From: Hermodice carunculata
Taxonomy: Eukaryota; Annelida; Polychaeta; Eunicida; Amphinomidae
Reading direction: 5' to 3'
NCBI GenBank assembly: GCA_964020975.1
Contig: OZ026629.1
Span: 47,955,046-48,019,045, forward strand
DNA: 64,000 nucleotides
The first letter of the stretch is position 1; every line of letters starts with the position of its first letter. Below, in pieces: positions 60,459 through 64,000 of this stretch. The position numbers and the translations under genes were made by a program. The notes under the pieces are model-generated. The model did no database searches. It was not told where the DNA came from and saw only the letters and a program-made list of their open reading frames with translations.

Positions 60459-63400
60459 GTATCTGAGCCTTGGCCTTACATGACACACACAATTCAGCTG
60501 GTAACTCCAGTCGTGATACTTACCAGCCATATGCATGTTCCATGCTTGCACAGTGATAACGCAATTATGGATTAAGTTGTATTGTTCTTTGTAGGTAAAC
60601 ATCTATGATTGTCACTGCACTTTTTTCACGGGCCTTGGATATATTAATGTTGTGTGACAGCCTGTGATAAGCAGAGCAGGTGGCCACCGACACACACACA
60701 AAAAAACAACATATATACAGTGGTGGATCCAGGAATCTCGAAAAATATTAGCCTAAACATTGACTTATTTGGTAAATTGAGTAAAATATTGATGTGAAAT
60801 GTTGGATTCTACGTTAATTTTAGACTAAAATGCCGCCAAGATTTGAAATAAAAAGTGTCGACGAAAGTATTTACATTTACATTGTAAGACAAGAGAGTAT
60901 CGGCGGAGACTGACACTTACTAAATCCACCTCTCCTGCACATGTGCTTCATTCTAGACCTGATACTTTTTACTCATCTATATAAAGTTTAATAAATGCAA
61001 ACATTAACATGAAAGCTTGGATCTGATTTGAATGATTAAAAAAACCATTGATAGGTTTTAACATAACACAATAAAGATTGGCTGTAGACTGGTTAGGCCA
61101 GAAACAATATTTTTGTCTCCATATTTCCTTTGTAATGAACTTCTAACCAACCACAAAAAAGTAGCCACAATGTTACTATATTAGCATTTGATTAAAAAGC
61201 TAGCCCCAGCATATTGGGCTGATTCAGTGGGTCCTTGCTTTAGGTGACCCAACCAGTCTGCAGACAGTCTTTCTGTGTGAACCATAAACAAGCCCATGGA
61301 AACCAGTTTATTACCTGCCAACTGTTACTAAGATCAAGTCACTTCACAAATGTCATATTACACAAGTGGGCCTCCGTAGAAGCACCAAAAAAAGAGGCTC
61401 ATGTTAATGTCTCTGTTCTGTTATGCTGTACACTACAGTAATCCCCACAAATTTACATGGACCTTTGACCTATATGACCTTGACGAGTTTTTGACCTTTG
61501 CAAAAAATATGTTGATACACAGAAGATTTGTTGCAATTTGCATGTAACGGTAGATAACTTCAAATTGATTAAGGGGTGGTTTAACATTTTCACAAGAGAC
61601 ATGAACACAATTGAAAAAAATGAAACATGGAGTAAAAACATGTAACAACTTTAACCTATTTTTTATCTGCACATGTCAGCAAATACATGTTACAAAACAA
61701 GAATATAATAAATAATTTACATGTATCATGCATGTTATCATTTTAGTTGCTGTGTATTTCATAGTCTTACATGTATGATCATAGATCTCCAGCTTAATGA
61801 GCCCACGCACTGCTTAATCAAAGAGAAAAAATAATCTTCTGCAGAAAATTTTACTTTGGCTTTTGAACTCTAGGTCACTTCTTAGCCAATGTCAGGTAAG
61901 TCTCTCCTGGGTAAATGATGAAACGTTGGATTGAGTTCAATTATACCCATTCAATGATGTGAGAGGGGAACAATTTTATTTTGCCAGGCATTGTTACCTA
62001 GACCTATGACACCAAAGTCATTTACAATGATATGGAAAAATCCCGAAATCTATAGAATATATGTACCAAGTGTCTCAAATAGATCGGGCTTTAATACGGT
62101 TTTGAAAAAGTCAAAATGTAAGCTGCCACTGCAGACCCCCTTGACTTAAACGGTAATGTAGAGAAACGCAAAAATTAAAAATAAAATGAAATAAACATAG
62201 ACTCCTAAAATCATTACAGCGTGGCCATTTCCACACAGTTTATACCTACACGAAGTGAATCCCCATCAAGTTTGAAGTGAATGTGGCGAATTATTTTGGA
62301 CAAAAAGTTATAAAAGTGAATTAGCATTGCAATCTCCATTGAATTGCATAGCAATTAACAGGAATGTAAACAGTTTGACCTTTAACTCAGGTTTAAAATG
62401 AGCCATACCAGTTAAGGGGCCTCGGGTATTTTCCTTTTTAACGTGTTATAGTAACCTTGGGCCTACAATACAGCATTAGAAAGGAGAAGAGAATAGATGT
62501 GTATGTGAAAATTGCTGAGTCAGCAGGAAAATGCAACAAGGATTTGACTTTGACCTTTGACTTAGAATGTATTTTATTTTCACATGGGTAAATTTCCTGG
62601 ACCAAAGATAATCTGCACTAACCTAGCACGCAACAGGTCAGGACGGGACTGAAATAATCACGAAAATAAGATACGTAGAGAGGCACAAAATCCAATGATT
62701 TTTTACATGTTTTTCTTACTAATTGGCACCCTGAGAGTAAAACAAAGAATGACACAAGGCACATTTGCTTTGGCAAACAATTTACTATTTTATTTGACCG
62801 CACAGAATATATAATAGAGTGTGTTGCTTTCGTATCTGTGCTACAAGCATACTACTCACATGGTGATTACTTCGGGTTATGCGTTCGACATATTGTAACT
62901 CTTGTTTGAACAGTACCAAAATGGTCCAAACACACTTGCTACACCTAATGCTAAGTTGTTTAGTACTCTCCAGTGTTGGATGTTCATGCCGGACAATTAT
63001 GTAAACCTGCATCTTATTTTGATACCTATACATTTATCTAGACCAGTCATTTATCACCTCTTTAGTGACCAGACAAGTTAATTTTGATGTAAACTGTGAC
63101 ACATTTATATGTGCAAACTTCCTGTTCTTTTTACCCCGGAATTTACTATTTTGTGGTTTTCCTACTACTGGCACTACACAGTTGCCTGACTGTTTGACAT
63201 TAGGGGACCAATGTGTGAGAAGTCTGCTTGCATGGAGCCCATCAAGGCAGCGATTTTTGAGCCTCTACCAGCAACTATGAACAGACTAAACAATGCAGAC
63301 CATTGTGGGCTTCCTGTTCAAGTTCACTTGCTGCAGTCAGTAAAGCTGCACTGGTGCATGTCCATGTAACTGAAGTGTTTACAATGAGCACTGACACTTC

Positions 63401-64000
63401 CACACATTGGAATCCGTAGCTCTATTTAACATGTTGTTATGCCAAGCTGAGTGTTAAGACCATCCTGGTTGTTAGTCCATGTACTCTACATGTACTAATA
63501 CAATTCTAAAGTGTAGTATTTTCAGATGTGTGGCCTGTCTTGAAATATACAATATGATGAAAATGACATACTTGCTGCATGGACAGACAGCCTCACACAG
63601 GGAATGGCCCCTCTTTAGAGGGACCTCACGGATCAAAATTACCACCAGCCAGACTCCAAATGCCTGTAAAAGTTATGTCTGGCTAGTGGAGATTTTGTCT
63701 GATGAACGAAACTGTTAATTTCGAGGTCTGGCCATTGTAAGTTGAGGGCCACTGTAGTAAAACGTGAAAGTATTACGGTCAGGTGCTTACATATGTGGCA
63801 TGGATTTATTCAAAAATAGAACAGAGTGTCCATCAGGTGACCCACAAGTACCGATCACTGCCTTCATTATGCATGGCGGTAAAGGGCGCCTGTCTTTCTG
63901 CCCTGTGTAACCATGCTGCACCTGACAACTTGGCAGTAATCAATGGAATTGTATCTGCTGTAGAAAAGCCACAGTTTAGAACTTATCAGTTATATGCATT
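60459..64000. other. unassigned DNA with nuclear-receptor-like half-sites
   Basis: No coding region is supported; open frames are within chance. GACCTTTGACC-type sequences recur at 61,460-61,500, 62,364-62,376 and 62,544-62,562. This suggests an old interspersed repeat, or receptor sites carried in one. The last 900 bases are somewhat GC-richer, with no recognised gene. Confidence 0.4.
62544..62562 (-). promoter_or_regulatory. tandem DR1-like nuclear-receptor half-sites
   Basis: The minus strand reads AAGTCAAAGGTCAAAGTCA: an AGGTCA core flanked on both sides by AGTCA at one-base spacing. A DR1 arrangement suits HNF4/RXR-class receptors. Function is not shown; similar strings occur in dispersed repeats. 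Confidence 0.25.

Noticed and set aside
59996-60602. 156- and 184-codon frames, lysine-rich on one strand and phenylalanine-rich on the other
   Set aside because: Both arise from an A-rich low-complexity tract with few T and so few stops; not genes.

Overview
This is a 64 kb piece of a large, AT-rich, repeat-laden animal genome, probably a marine invertebrate. The evidence is the mix of 5'-truncated non-LTR retrotransposons of several clades, a Penelope-type reverse transcriptase fragment, a tRNA-derived SINE, many long microsatellites, and a decayed receptor of the LDLa/leucine-rich-repeat GPCR type (GRL101-like), a family expanded in invertebrates such as molluscs and non-vertebrate deuterostomes. 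I cannot name the species. There are no bacterial operons, rRNA genes, free-standing tRNA genes or CRISPR arrays. I found no complete, intact protein-coding gene; what coding sequence I can see is mobile-element debris, one receptor pseudogene, a few unrecognised open stretches and some weak exon candidates.

Layout. 0-2 kb: a truncated LINE nested in an older Tx1-like fragment. 4.5-7.7 kb: microsatellites and a 122-bp imperfect hairpin. 8.2-8.9 kb and 13.9-15.0 kb: unrecognised coding-like stretches on the minus strand. 15.3-16.5 kb: a fairly fresh LINE with a (CTA)n tail. 16.5-20.4 kb: first copy of a diverged duplicated block, split by another LINE at about 17.0-18.2 kb. 21.2-23.4 kb: a three-unit tandem array of about 235-bp units, its third unit split by a Tx1/L1-like LINE. 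25-29 kb: local tandem duplications, one carrying a microsatellite-bounded insert. 30.1-30.8 kb: second copy of the three-unit array, without the LINE. 34.3 kb: Penelope-like fragment. 35.8-41.2 kb: second copy of the large block, carrying a 2.6 kb GC-rich fossil element absent from the first copy. 41.8-42.3 kb: second copy of a segment first seen at 9.6-10.2 kb. 45.65-47.6 kb: the receptor pseudogene. 49.85-50.12 kb: a SINE inside a repeat whose uninterrupted partner lies at 35.1 kb. 53.0-54.8 kb: two CpG-dense promoter-like patches with weak exon candidates. 56-64 kb: low-complexity tracts, a SINE fragment, a possible LINE fragment, and otherwise unassigned DNA.

The window's main value is as a record of genome turnover. 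Blocks were duplicated in the same orientation but not in the same order, and later insertions struck only one partner. The other partner therefore preserves a paralogous empty site, which fixes the boundaries of a LINE and a SINE and supports two more insertions. The nearest thing to a novel system is a short 85-bp sequence found nearly identical at two sites, each time running into a (TATC)n tail. It forms the right end of the 2.6 kb element at 40.5 kb and stands alone at 27.1 kb.
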